Shown here: positions 9,067 through 17,226 of the stretch, one piece after another
Layout of the letters: every line of letters starts with the position of its first letter
How positions within the stretch are numbered: position 1 is the stretch's first letter
Source: an uncultured Collinsella sp.
GTDB lineage: Bacteria > Actinomycetota > Coriobacteriia > Coriobacteriales > Coriobacteriaceae
Reading direction: 5' to 3'
Length of the DNA: 64,000 nt
Assembly: GCA_900754525.1 (NCBI GenBank)
Contig: CAAEDE010000037.1
Span: 26,512-90,511, forward strand
Notes under the pieces: generated by a model
The model's input: only the letters and a program-made list of their open reading frames with translations
The model's database searches: none
Told to the model about the DNA's origin: nothing
Translations under genes and position numbers: made by a program

Positions 9067-9980
9067 TACAGCACGCCTCCGATCATCAACATCAGCTGCG
9101 CGGTGATGCAGCCGAAGATAAGCGAATCGCTACGATCGAGCATGCCGCCGTGACCCGGGATAAGGTTGCCGGAATCCTTGACGCCCACGCCGCGCTTGAT
9201 GCGCGACTCGATAAGGTCGCCGATAACGCCCAGAATGGACACGACCACGCCGCACAGCAGCGCATAGGGCAGGCTGAGTTTGTAGAAGTGCGTCGCCCAC
9301 AGGATGAGCCAAATCAAAACTGAGCCCAGGATGCCGCCAACAAACCCCTCCCAGCTCTTTTTGGGAGAGATCTTGGGAACCATCTTGTGTTTGCCGATAC
9401 GGCTACCCACGATGTAGGCAAACGAATCGGAGACCCAAAGGGACGCGCAAACGCCCACTGAAAGCAGGGCGCCGGCAAAACCGGGCACGGCATCGCGCAG
9501 CAGCACGATAGCCGACAGCATAAAGCCAGTGTAGATGGGACCCATGAGCGTCACGGCCACATCAGAAATGCGGGTACGCGGCGACCAAACATACCAAATG
9601 CCCACAGCGAGCATCAGGGCAAAAAGCAGGGCATTCAGCAACATAGAATCGCCCAACGCCGACAGCGGAAAGAGTACGGCGGCAGCGATACCCATGCGCT
9701 CGTTAGCCATCTTGCCATCGAGCCTCGTCATACGGAAAAACTCATAGCAGCACAGACCACTCATGACAGAAACAAAGATGGCCGTGGGCACGATACCCAA
9801 AACCAGGCACAGGATAAAGACAACGGCGTAGACGATACCGGCGGCGGCACGGGTAATAAAGCCCGCCAGCCACGAGCTGGTACCACCTTTCGCAGCAGGT
9901 GCCTTGGGATTGGCGGGCTTGCGCGCGGGCGCCGGGGAACCAGCCGCCCTGGGAGCGGATGTCTTGGGACGATCGGACAC
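9066..9980 (-). CDS. cdsA: Phosphatidate cytidylyltransferase
   Basis: CdsA is an integral membrane enzyme that makes CDP-diacylglycerol from phosphatidic acid and CTP, the precursor of all major phospholipids. The 304-residue protein has about seven to eight membrane segments. Its C-terminal signature runs from SPKKSWEGFVGG to GDLIESRIKRG and VKDSGNLIPGHGGMLDRSDS, with the expected metal-binding acidic residues. The first 35 residues are a Pro/Ala/Lys-rich, probably disordered cytoplasmic extension that short family members lack. The GTG start at 9980 has AGGAGG 7 nt upstream and lies two bases after the uppS stop codon. Confidence 0.95.
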   Translation of the reverse strand: MSDRPKTSAPRAAGSPAPARKPANPKAPAAKGGTSSWLAGFITRAAAGIVYAVVFILCLVLGIVPTAIFVSVMSGLCCYEFFRMTRLDGKMANERMGIAAAVLFPLSALGDSMLLNALLFALMLAVGIWYVWSPRTRISDVAVTLMGPIYTGFMLSAIVLLRDAVPGFAGALLSVGVCASLWVSDSFAYIVGSRIGKHKMVPKISPKKSWEGFVGGILGSVLIWLILWATHFYKLSLPYALLCGVVVSILGVIGDLIESRIKRGVGVKDSGNLIPGHGGMLDRSDSLIFGCITAQLMLMIGGVL

Positions 9981-9982
9981 GA

Positions 9983-10777
9983 TTAAGCCTCCTCGGTCTT
10001 GCTCAGTCCACCAAACCTACGGTCGCGGCCCTGGTAGGCCAAAATGGCGTCGACAAGGCCCCAACGATCAAAGTCAGGCCAATAGGTATCGGTGACATAG
10101 AACTCGGAATAAGCCACCTGCCACAGCAGATAGTTCGAGAGACGCAGCTCGCCAGAGGTGCGAATCACGAGCTCCGGATCGGGAAGACCGGCGGTATAGA
10201 GGTGGGAAGCCACCGTGTCGTCGTCAATTGCGGCGGGATCGATCTTGCCGGTGGCGGCGTCGAGCGCAATCTGGCGGACGGCGCGGGTGATCTCGGCACG
10301 GGCGCCGTAGTTAACGGCCAGCGCCAGTGTCATACCGGTATGTTCGGCGCACTCGGAAAGACCGCGTTCAAAGACATCGCGGGTCTTTTTGGGCAGAGCG
10401 GAAATGTCACCCAAAAAGACGACGCGAACGTTCTCGCGCTTGAGTAGCGGCAGCTCATCGACAAACGTCTTGGCAAAGAGGTGCATCAGAACGTTGACCT
10501 CGTGCTGCGGACGATTCCAGTTCTCGGTCGAAAACGCGTAAGCCGAAAGCACGTCAACGCCCAGGCGCACGCAGGCGGTAATGATCTCGCGCAGGGAGAC
10601 GATACCGGCCTTATGTCCCTCGGTGCGGGCAAGACCGCGCGATGTGGCCCAACGGCCGTTGCCGTCCATGATGCACGAGATATGGCGCGGGATATTATTG
10701 AGGTCAAGGTCGGAAAAACCGACGCCCGCAGGGGCGTCGGCAAAGTACTCGACCAGTTTATGCTCGTCGTATTGCAC
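9983..10777 (-). CDS. uppS: Isoprenyl transferase (undecaprenyl diphosphate synthase)
   Basis: UppS adds cis-isoprene units to farnesyl diphosphate, giving the C55 lipid carrier for peptidoglycan and surface-glycan assembly. In 264 residues it shows the hallmark HISCIMDGNGRWA (catalytic Asp), SAYAFSTENWNRP and the C-terminal SGELRLSNYLLWQVAYSE block. The GTG start at 10777 has GGAG 7 nt upstream inside the frr stop region and lies one base after frr. Whether the product is strictly C55 cannot be read from sequence; some actinobacteria use related short- and long-chain paralogues. Confidence 0.95.
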   Translation of the reverse strand: MQYDEHKLVEYFADAPAGVGFSDLDLNNIPRHISCIMDGNGRWATSRGLARTEGHKAGIVSLREIITACVRLGVDVLSAYAFSTENWNRPQHEVNVLMHLFAKTFVDELPLLKRENVRVVFLGDISALPKKTRDVFERGLSECAEHTGMTLALAVNYGARAEITRAVRQIALDAATGKIDPAAIDDDTVASHLYTAGLPDPELVIRTSGELRLSNYLLWQVAYSEFYVTDTYWPDFDRWGLVDAILAYQGRDRRFGGLSKTEEA

Positions 10778-10778
10778 C

Positions 10779-11315
10779 TTAGATCTCCATGACCTCGGCT
10801 TCTTTTTCCTTCAGAAGCTCCTCGACCTTGGCGACATACTCATCGGTGTGCTTCTGGACCTTGGCCTGCTCACGACGAACATCGTCCTCGGTGAGCTCCT
10901 CATCGCGCTCAAGCTTGTTGTTGAAGTCGCGACGGATGTTACGGATAGACACCTTGGCCTGCTCGGCGTACTCGCGACACTCCTTGACGAGCTCGCGACG
11001 GCGCTCCTCGGTGGGAGCCGGGAACGGCAGACGAACGACGGTGCCATCGGAGTTGGGGGTAATACCCAGATCGGAAGCGCCGATGGCCTTGACGATAGCA
11101 TTGATGAGTGCCTTGTCCCACGGCTCGATGAGCAGCATGTGGGCCTCGGGGGTCTTGACGGCGGCAACCTGCGTGACCGGCGTGGGAACACCGTAATAAT
11201 CGACGGTGATGTCGGAAAGAATGTTGGCATTGGCGCGGCCGGTACGAACCTTGGAGAAGTTATGCTTGAGGGACTCGAGCGACTTGTCCATGTGGGCGGT
11301 GATGTTCTCTGCCAT
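10779..11315 (-). CDS. frr: Ribosome recycling factor
   Basis: Frr, with EF-G, splits post-termination ribosomes. The 178-residue protein begins MAENITAHMDKSLESL and has the conserved KVRTGRANANIL segment and VRLPFPAPTEERRRELVK, the family core. It is slightly shorter than the 185-residue E. coli protein. It lies two bases after pyrH with a good SD (AGGATTA) and precedes uppS, the standard pyrH-frr-uppS arrangement. Confidence 0.97.
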   Translation of the reverse strand: MAENITAHMDKSLESLKHNFSKVRTGRANANILSDITVDYYGVPTPVTQVAAVKTPEAHMLLIEPWDKALINAIVKAIGASDLGITPNSDGTVVRLPFPAPTEERRRELVKECREYAEQAKVSIRNIRRDFNNKLERDEELTEDDVRREQAKVQKHTDEYVAKVEELLKEKEAEVMEI

Positions 11316-11317
11316 GC

Positions 11318-12040
11318 TTAATCCTCCTGATAGACGAGCGTGCCGACGGGCTCACCCGAAAGCGCGCGCTTGACGGTGTCCTCGCCATCGATGTTGAGGA
11401 CCAAAATCGGCATACGGTTATCCTGGCACAGAGCCGTAGCCGTTGAATCCATAACCTGCAGGCCGCGGACGAGCACCTCGTGATAGGTAATCTTGTCAAA
11501 ACGGACGGCATCGGCGCACTTGACGGGATCCTTGTCGTAGATGCCGTCAACCTTGGTGGCTTTAATCAGAATCTCGGCGCCGATCTCGCACGCACGAAGA
11601 GCCGCGGCGGTGTCGGTCGTAAAGTACGGATTGCCCGAACCGGCGGCAAAAATAACGACGTTGCCCTTGGAAAGGTGGTTGATGGCGCGACGGCGAATAT
11701 AGGGCTCGCAGATCTCGTTCATCTGGATAGCGCTCATCACGCGGCAGGGAACATCGTTATGCTCGAAGGCATCCTGCAGGGCGAGCGCGTTCATAACGGT
11801 TGCCAGCATGCCCATGTAGTCGGCCTGAGCACGCTCCATGCCACCGGCAGCGCCGGCCATGCCGCGGAAAATATTGCCGCCGCCGACAACGACGCCGACC
11901 TCATGACCAACGGCGAGCAGCTCCTTGACCTGCTTGGCAAGATGGTCGGTAACCTTGGGGTCGATGCCATATTGGCCGTCGCCCATCAGTGCTTCGCCAG
12001 AAAGCTTAAGAAGCACGCGTTTATATCGGATGTCGGACAA
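11318..12040 (-). CDS. pyrH: Uridylate kinase (UMP kinase)
   Basis: PyrH phosphorylates UMP to UDP with ATP and is the hexameric bacterial type of the amino-acid-kinase fold. The 240-residue protein shows VLLKLSGEALMGD at the start, VVVGGGNIFRG for phosphate binding, and FAAGSGNPYFTTDTAAALRA. The start is TTG at 12040 with AAAGGAGG about 6 nt upstream. It opens the second transcription unit after the tsf terminator. A TAGAAT -10-like element at 12071-12076 is the only promoter hint, without a convincing -35, so readthrough from rpsB-tsf is also possible. Confidence 0.97.
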   Translation of the reverse strand: MSDIRYKRVLLKLSGEALMGDGQYGIDPKVTDHLAKQVKELLAVGHEVGVVVGGGNIFRGMAGAAGGMERAQADYMGMLATVMNALALQDAFEHNDVPCRVMSAIQMNEICEPYIRRRAINHLSKGNVVIFAAGSGNPYFTTDTAAALRACEIGAEILIKATKVDGIYDKDPVKCADAVRFDKITYHEVLVRGLQVMDSTATALCQDNRMPILVLNIDGEDTVKRALSGEPVGTLVYQED

Positions 12041-12099
12041 AGCGATCCTCCTTTAGATTGAACTCTCAACATTCTATCAAAGGCTCTAAGAAGAGCCAT

Positions 12100-12135
12100 G
12101 AAAAAGCAGGCTGTGAGTAAAACCCACAGCCTGCT
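12100..12135 (-). terminator. Rho-independent terminator of rpsB-tsf
   Basis: An 11-bp perfect stem (12105-12115 with 12125-12135, AGCAGGCTGTG) with a 9-nt loop is followed on the minus strand by TTTTT. It separates the highly expressed rpsB-tsf pair from pyrH onwards. Confidence 0.9.
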
Positions 12136-12158
12136 CATTACCAGCTACAAGAGCTTAT

Positions 12159-13028
12159 TTACTCGCCACGGACCAGACGGTCAAAGGCAACGACGGTAAT
12201 GGTGTCGCCGAGCTCCTTGGAGACCTGCTCAGCGTACTTCTTGATGGTGAGGGAGCTGTCCTTGATGAACTCCTGCTCGGTGAGCACGGACTGCTTGTAG
12301 AACTTCTCCAGACGGCCGACAGCCATCTTCTCCTGAATGGCCTCGGGCTTGCCGGACTCGGCAGCCTGAGCCATGTAGATCTGCTTCTCGTGCTCAACGG
12401 TCTCGGCCGGAACCTGATCGCGGGTGGCGCAAATCGGGGCGACGGCGGCAACCTGAAGGGCAACGTCGTGAGCGAAGGTCTTGAAGGACTCAGCCTGAGC
12501 GGTCTCAGCCTTCTCGAAGGCGAACTCGACGAGGACGCCGATCTTACCACCCATGTGGATGTAAGAAGCGAGCGCGCCGTTCTCAGCCTTGCGGGCAGCG
12601 AAGCGGGAGATCTTCATGTTCTCGCCCATGATGTGAATCATCTCGGTGAGCTCGGAGGAAACAGTCTCCTCGCCCATCGGCTTCTCGAGCAGAGCGTCGA
12701 CATCGGCCGGCTCGGTGGTAGCGACAACCTCAGCGACCTTGGAAGCAAAGCCGGTGAACTTGGCGTTGGAGCCAACGAAGTCGGTCTCGCAGGAGAGCTC
12801 GAGCAGAGCGCCGGTCTTGCCATCCTCGGAGACGAACGCGGCGACAGCGCCCTCGTTGGTCTCACGGCCAGCCTTCTTGGCAGCCTTGGCAAGGCCGTTC
12901 TTACGCAGAACGTCGACAGCGGCGTCCATGTCGCCGTCAGCCTCGACGAGAGCCTTCTTGCACTCCATCATCGGGGAGTCGGTCATCTCGCGGAGCTGCT
13001 TGACCATAGCGGCGGTAATCTGGGCCAT
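12159..13028 (-). CDS. tsf: Translation elongation factor Ts
   Basis: EF-Ts recycles EF-Tu-GDP to EF-Tu-GTP. The protein has the N-terminal UBA-like domain MAQITAAMVKQLREMTDSP, the canonical TDSPMMECKKAL and SCETDFVGSN motifs, and a full-length C-terminal dimer domain (289 residues). The start at 13028 is chosen over an ATG five codons upstream because AAAGGAACC lies just before it and the family starts MA-ITA. It is 45 nt downstream of rpsB, its usual partner. Confidence 0.97.
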   Translation of the reverse strand: MAQITAAMVKQLREMTDSPMMECKKALVEADGDMDAAVDVLRKNGLAKAAKKAGRETNEGAVAAFVSEDGKTGALLELSCETDFVGSNAKFTGFASKVAEVVATTEPADVDALLEKPMGEETVSSELTEMIHIMGENMKISRFAARKAENGALASYIHMGGKIGVLVEFAFEKAETAQAESFKTFAHDVALQVAAVAPICATRDQVPAETVEHEKQIYMAQAAESGKPEAIQEKMAVGRLEKFYKQSVLTEQEFIKDSSLTIKKYAEQVSKELGDTITVVAFDRLVRGE

Positions 13029-13073
13029 TGTGGTTCCTTTCAAAGAGATGAAAAAGAATTAACTAAGACTGAT

Positions 13074-13802
13074 TTACTCGGCCTTGGGCTCAGCGGCCAT
13101 CTCGGCCTCGGAGACCTGCTCCTTGCCGGAGCCAGCGAGGCAGGCGTCAGCCATGAGCTCGCACATAAGGGTGACAGCGGAGATAGCGTCATCGTTGCAG
13201 GGGATGCCGTACTCGACCTCGTCGGGATCGGAGTTGGTGTCGATCAGAGCGACAACGGGGATGTTCAGGCGCTGGGCCTCCTTGATGGCGTTCTCCTCGC
13301 GCTTGGTGTCGATGACGAAGAGAGCCTGGGGCAGACCCTTCATGTCGCGGGCGCCACCGAGGTTGGTCTGGAGCTTGGTGAGCTCCTTACCGAGCACAGC
13401 CTGCTCCTTCTTGGGGAGCACTGCCATGCGGCCGTCCTCGACCATGGCCTCGAGCTCCTCCATGCGGTTGATGCGGGAGCGGATGGTGACGAAGTTGGTC
13501 AGCATACCGCCGAGCCAACGCTGGTTGATGTAAGGCATGTTGGCGCGCTCAGCAGCGTTCTTGACGGCCTCCTGAGCCTGCTTCTTGGTGCCGACGAACA
13601 GCACGTTGCCACCCTTGGCGACGTTCTTGACAAAGGTGTAGGCCTGGTCGGCGTCAAGGATGGTCTGCTTGAGGTCGAGGATGTAGATGCCGTTGCGCTC
13701 ACCGAAGATGAACGGCTTCATCTTGGGGTTCCAGCGACGGGTCTGGTGACCGAAGTGGCAGCCGGCCTCGAGCAGGGTGCGGATATTAATCTTGGTAGCC
13801 AT
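13074..13802 (-). CDS. rpsB: 30S ribosomal protein S2
   Basis: S2 binds the 30S head-body junction late in assembly. The 242-residue protein has INIRTLLEAGCHFGHQTRRWNPKM-type N-terminal S2 signatures and PYINQRWLGGMLTNF, VIDTKREENAIKEA and PVVALIDTNSDPDEVEY, all diagnostic. The final residues after about 225 are acidic and variable. AGGAGG is 6-7 nt before the ATG. A well-formed promoter and a leader of roughly 135 nt precede it. Confidence 0.98.
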   Translation of the reverse strand: MATKINIRTLLEAGCHFGHQTRRWNPKMKPFIFGERNGIYILDLKQTILDADQAYTFVKNVAKGGNVLFVGTKKQAQEAVKNAAERANMPYINQRWLGGMLTNFVTIRSRINRMEELEAMVEDGRMAVLPKKEQAVLGKELTKLQTNLGGARDMKGLPQALFVIDTKREENAIKEAQRLNIPVVALIDTNSDPDEVEYGIPCNDDAISAVTLMCELMADACLAGSGKEQVSEAEMAAEPKAE

Positions 13803-13937
13803 GTTAAACCTCCTGTGGTTTGCCTCCGCGCGGGGTCATCCTCCAAAACCAACCCGGACATGTGCTACCAAAGCCCGGGCACCACGGTATGAAGTAGCCG
13901 CGCGTGCGTGATAAAAACCTGTTGCCGTGAAGCAACC
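13803..13937 (-). other. rpsB 5' leader with hairpins, candidate autoregulatory element
   Basis: Between the predicted start of transcription and the S2 start codon, the minus strand can form a GTTGC/GCAAC hairpin at 13921-13936 and a CCCGG/CCGGG pair around 13855-13878. A 6-bp TGGTTT/AAACCA helix (about 13846-13851 with 13816-13821) ends a few bases from the SD. S2 is known to repress its own mRNA in several bacteria, but the Rfam-type structure was not tested here. Confidence 0.45.
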
Positions 13938-13943
13938 CGATGA

Positions 13944-13972
13944 ATGATAGCAGGAATGCACCTTTCTGCCAA
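13944..13972 (-). promoter_or_regulatory. Sigma-70-type promoter of rpsB-tsf
   Basis: The minus strand has -35 TTGGCA (13967-13972), a 17-bp spacer and -10 TATCAT (13944-13949), close to consensus. This is as expected for a strong ribosomal-protein promoter. Confidence 0.8.
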
Positions 13973-14021
13973 CCCGCAATCAAAACCACACACCTGAATG
14001 CGGCGCGGGACGTACCATCCA

Positions 14022-14864
14022 CTATTCGCCGCGGGGATGGGCTTGAGCCACTGCCCGCTTAAGCCGATCGGGTGTGAGATGCGTGTAGATCTGCGTCGTG
14101 GACAGACTCGCATGACCCAGCAGCTCTTGAACCGAGCGCAGGTCCGCACCGCCCTCGAGCAAGTCGGTCGCAAAGGTATGGCGCATCGCATGCGGGGCGA
14201 TGTCGGCCGGAATGCCGGCGAGCGTCGCCAGCGTATGGAACCGCCGCCTGAGCATGGCGGCGCTCATGCGATTGCCGCGCGCCGATATAAGCAGCGGATG
14301 AGGCCCGGTAGCGGGGTCACGGCGCTTTGCCTGAGCGAGCAATTCCGGCCTCCCCTCCTCAATATAGAGGCGCGTCGCCTCGAGTGCGCGACGATACAGA
14401 GGAACGATGCGTTCTTTGCTCCCCTTGCCCCAAAGGCGCAGCGTGCGTTCAGACCAAGCGATGGACTCCACATTGAGTGCTGCGAGCTCAGAGATACGAG
14501 CACCCGAGGCATAGAGCAGCTCGAGCATCGCCGCATCGCGCAGTCCCGCGGGCGTCGAGGTATCAGGCGTCTTGAGCAGCGCCTCGACCTGCTGGGTCGT
14601 AAGGACGCCCGGCAGGTCACGCGGCAGCTTGGGTGATGCGATCGCCGAGACCGCATCACCCTCGACAATCCCCTCGGCAGCCATCCAGCGATAGAGAGAT
14701 CGGATAGCCGACAGGTGCGCCGCAAGCGTTCGGGGAGCCACCTGCTCACGCGAAAGCTCGGCAAGATAGCAACGAATGGTGCGCACGTCGGCAGCGAAAG
14801 CATCGTTATCCTCGCGCTCGCACCAGGAAGCAAAGCGCTCCAGCCTCGAGCCATAGGCCGTCAC
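14022..14864 (-). CDS. xerC: Tyrosine recombinase XerC (start uncertain)
   Basis: XerC with XerD resolves chromosome dimers at dif. The C-terminal catalytic domain shows all six residues: Arg in ASGARISELAAL, Lys in GKGSKERIVPL, HAMRHTFATDLL (His-x-x-Arg), the later His in ELLGHASLSTTQ, and Tyr in IYTHLTPDRLK. The GTG at 14864 gives 280 residues but cuts off the start of the SAM-like DNA-binding domain. The upstream frame continues with FIAYIARVEGLSPNT, typical Xer sequence, back to 14942, where only an ATA codon is available as a start. GGAGG lies 9 nt before that ATA, which overlaps the trmFO stop. The annotated start is therefore a minimum. XerC rather than XerD is inferred from the trmFO-xerC order of Bacillus (gid-codV). 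Confidence 0.85.
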   Translation of the reverse strand: MTAYGSRLERFASWCEREDNDAFAADVRTIRCYLAELSREQVAPRTLAAHLSAIRSLYRWMAAEGIVEGDAVSAIASPKLPRDLPGVLTTQQVEALLKTPDTSTPAGLRDAAMLELLYASGARISELAALNVESIAWSERTLRLWGKGSKERIVPLYRRALEATRLYIEEGRPELLAQAKRRDPATGPHPLLISARGNRMSAAMLRRRFHTLATLAGIPADIAPHAMRHTFATDLLEGGADLRSVQELLGHASLSTTQIYTHLTPDRLKRAVAQAHPRGE

Positions 14865-14938
14865 CGTGTTGGGAGAAAGTCCCTCGACACGTGCGATATA
14901 GGCGATAAACGAGTCGACGGCATCGTACAGGTCAAAGG

Positions 14939-16276
14939 CTATGACCGGTCGCCTCCAAACAGATCGGGGCGAGTGGCCAGATAGGCATCAAGGGCCTCAA
15001 GCGCACGGTCCGCATAGGCCTGGTAGCGGTCGCGCTTGCTGCGGCGCTTACCATCCTCGAGTGGCGGCACCAGGCCAAAGTTGACATGCATGGGCTGATA
15101 GCCCACGGTGGCAGGATCGGTCGCATAGCCCACGAGCGCACCCAGGGCGCCCACACGCGGCAACTCGACGCCCGCGGCACCGATAGCCTCGGCATAGGTG
15201 TTGAGCGCGGCGAGCAGGCCCGTCGCCACGGCTTCCATGTACCCCTCGGTGCCGGTGATCTGACCGGCCAGGCGCACGCCGGTACCGGGCACGGCAAAGG
15301 TGCCATCGAGCACGTGCGGGGCGTCGACAAAGGTATTGCGGTGCATGACACCGTAGCGGAAGAACTCAGCGTTCTCCAGGCCCGGCACCATATGGAAGAC
15401 GCGCTTCTGCTCGCCAAAGGTCAGGTTGGTCTGGAAGCCCACCAGGTTATAGGCGGTCTTCTCCTTGTTCTCGGCACGCAGCTGAATCGCCGCCCAGGGG
15501 CGACGTCCGGTACGCGGGTCGGTGAGGCCGACGGGCTTCATGGCGCCAAAGCGAATGGCGTCCTTGCCGGTGCGCGCAACTTCCTCGGCAGGCTGGCAGG
15601 CCTGGAACAGATCGCCGCCCTCAAAGTCTTTGAGCACCACGCGGTCGGCCGTGGTAAGCGCCTCGATAAAGGCCTCGTACTCCTCCTTATTGAGCGGAGC
15701 GTTGAGATAGTCGCCGCTCCCCTGCTCCTCGTAGCGCGACTGCGAGAACAGCACGTCCATATCGAGCGTGGAGGCATCGACGATCGGCGCCGCCGCATCA
15801 AAGAATGCCAGGGCATCGCCACCGACGAGCTTCATGACCTCTTCGCTCAGCGCCGGTGAACACAGCGGGCCCGCGGCAATGACCACGTGACCCTCGGGAA
15901 TCTGCGTGACCTCGCCGTGCACGACCTCTATATTGGGACGGGCGGCAACCTCGGCCTCGACAAGCTCGGAAAACTTGACGCGGTCGACCGCCAAGGCACC
16001 ACCGGCGGGAACAGCGGCGCGATGGGCGCAATCGAGCAGGACTGAACCCATGCGCTCAAGCTCGGCCTTCAGCAAACCAGCCGCGGAATCCGGACGGGTC
16101 GACTTAAACGAATTGGAGCAGACGAGCTCTGCCAGGTGATCGGTATGGTGAGCCGGAGAGCTCACCTGGGGGCGCATCTCGCACAGCTTTACGGCAAACC
16201 CGCGGTCTGCCAGCTGGATCGCGCATTCCGAACCCGCCAGACCGCCACCGATAACCGTCACCTGATCGAACTGCAT
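14939..16276 (-). CDS. trmFO: Folate-dependent tRNA m5U54 methyltransferase
   Basis: TrmFO makes ribothymidine at position 54 of tRNA using methylenetetrahydrofolate and FADH2. The 445-residue flavoprotein has the N-terminal Rossmann VTVIGGGLAGSECA, CEMRPQVSSPAHHTDHLAELVCSNS-type family blocks (substrate region) and a C-terminal ITGTEGYMEAVATG FAD motif. The ATG at 16276 has AAAGG 9 nt upstream; a TTG two codons earlier sits too near it. It follows dprA closely and its stop overlaps the extended xerC frame. Its presence is normal for Gram-positive lineages that lack TrmA for this position. Confidence 0.95.
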   Translation of the reverse strand: MQFDQVTVIGGGLAGSECAIQLADRGFAVKLCEMRPQVSSPAHHTDHLAELVCSNSFKSTRPDSAAGLLKAELERMGSVLLDCAHRAAVPAGGALAVDRVKFSELVEAEVAARPNIEVVHGEVTQIPEGHVVIAAGPLCSPALSEEVMKLVGGDALAFFDAAAPIVDASTLDMDVLFSQSRYEEQGSGDYLNAPLNKEEYEAFIEALTTADRVVLKDFEGGDLFQACQPAEEVARTGKDAIRFGAMKPVGLTDPRTGRRPWAAIQLRAENKEKTAYNLVGFQTNLTFGEQKRVFHMVPGLENAEFFRYGVMHRNTFVDAPHVLDGTFAVPGTGVRLAGQITGTEGYMEAVATGLLAALNTYAEAIGAAGVELPRVGALGALVGYATDPATVGYQPMHVNFGLVPPLEDGKRRSKRDRYQAYADRALEALDAYLATRPDLFGGDRS

Positions 16277-16290
16277 CTGCAAACACCTTT

Positions 16291-17226
16291 CTAATTGACA
16301 CGTTTTCCATTGTGACCGAAGGGCGTCTGGGCGTGAAGGGCAAACTTGGAGGGCGCATACCTTCCATCCATCATGCGCTCGATAAGGCCCTCGAGCTCAA
16401 GCGAACCCAAGAGTTTGAGTACGCCGACCGCATCGAGCGAGACGAGCGCCGCAATGTCGTCGACCTTGAGCGGAGAGGCGATGAGCGCATGCATCACGGT
16501 CTGCTGTGTTGGATCCAGGTCGGCAATGCCGGGAGCCTCGGGGCGCGAGTAGCGCAGGGTACCGTAGATGCGTGAGATAGCCATCTCGATAGATTCCTCG
16601 TCGATGATGCAGCAGGCACCGTTCGCAATGAGGTAATTCGTGCCACGCGACTCGGGCGATAGGATCGACCCCGGCACGGCAAGAAGTTCGCGCCCCAAAT
16701 CCATAGCAGCCTCGGCTGTAGAAAACGTCCCGGAAGGCATACCTGCCTCGGATACAAAGAGGGCTTGCGACAGGGCCGCGATCACGCGATTCCGGCGCGG
16801 AAAGGCAAACTTGCGCGGACCCATACCCCACGGAGAGATCGACACGACCGCGCCACCCGTATCGAGCGTGCGAGTAATAAGCCCCGCGCTCGAACGCGGG
16901 TAGACCACGTCGGCGCCCGTCCCCAGCACCACGACGTGTTTGCCGCCGGCGTTGACCGCAGCCCAACCCGAGGCCTGGTCACAACCGACCGCGCCGCCCG
17001 AAACAACCGTCACTCCCGCCTCGACCGCCACCTTTGCCGCAAGCTCTGCCACGGCAAGACCATACGGCGAGGCCTTTCGCGCGCCGATGATGGAGAGCGC
17101 GGGCGTCGAAAGCGCCTCGGGGTTGCCGCGCACATAGAGCGTCTGAGGTACATCAGAAAGCTCCAAAACGGTCTCGGGATACAACGCGTCACCTGGATGC
17201 AGCTCGAAGGTCCCCTCGGCCATCAT
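16291..17226 (-). CDS. dprA: DNA-processing protein DprA (Smf)
   Basis: DprA loads RecA on incoming single-stranded DNA in transformation and has broader recombination roles. The 311-residue protein has the Rossmann-like core with SIIGARKASPYG, SGGAVGCDQASG, VVVLGTGADVVYP and FPRRNRVIAALS, then a C-terminal winged-helix domain (about 240-300). The start at 17226 (ATGATG) overlaps the comM stop TGA, with AGGAGG 5 nt upstream; a longer frame upstream is only comM in another frame. Being next to comM suggests a competence-related unit, though both genes are common in non-transformable bacteria. Confidence 0.94.
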   Translation of the reverse strand: MMAEGTFELHPGDALYPETVLELSDVPQTLYVRGNPEALSTPALSIIGARKASPYGLAVAELAAKVAVEAGVTVVSGGAVGCDQASGWAAVNAGGKHVVVLGTGADVVYPRSSAGLITRTLDTGGAVVSISPWGMGPRKFAFPRRNRVIAALSQALFVSEAGMPSGTFSTAEAAMDLGRELLAVPGSILSPESRGTNYLIANGACCIIDEESIEMAISRIYGTLRYSRPEAPGIADLDPTQQTVMHALIASPLKVDDIAALVSLDAVGVLKLLGSLELEGLIERMMDGRYAPSKFALHAQTPFGHNGKRVN

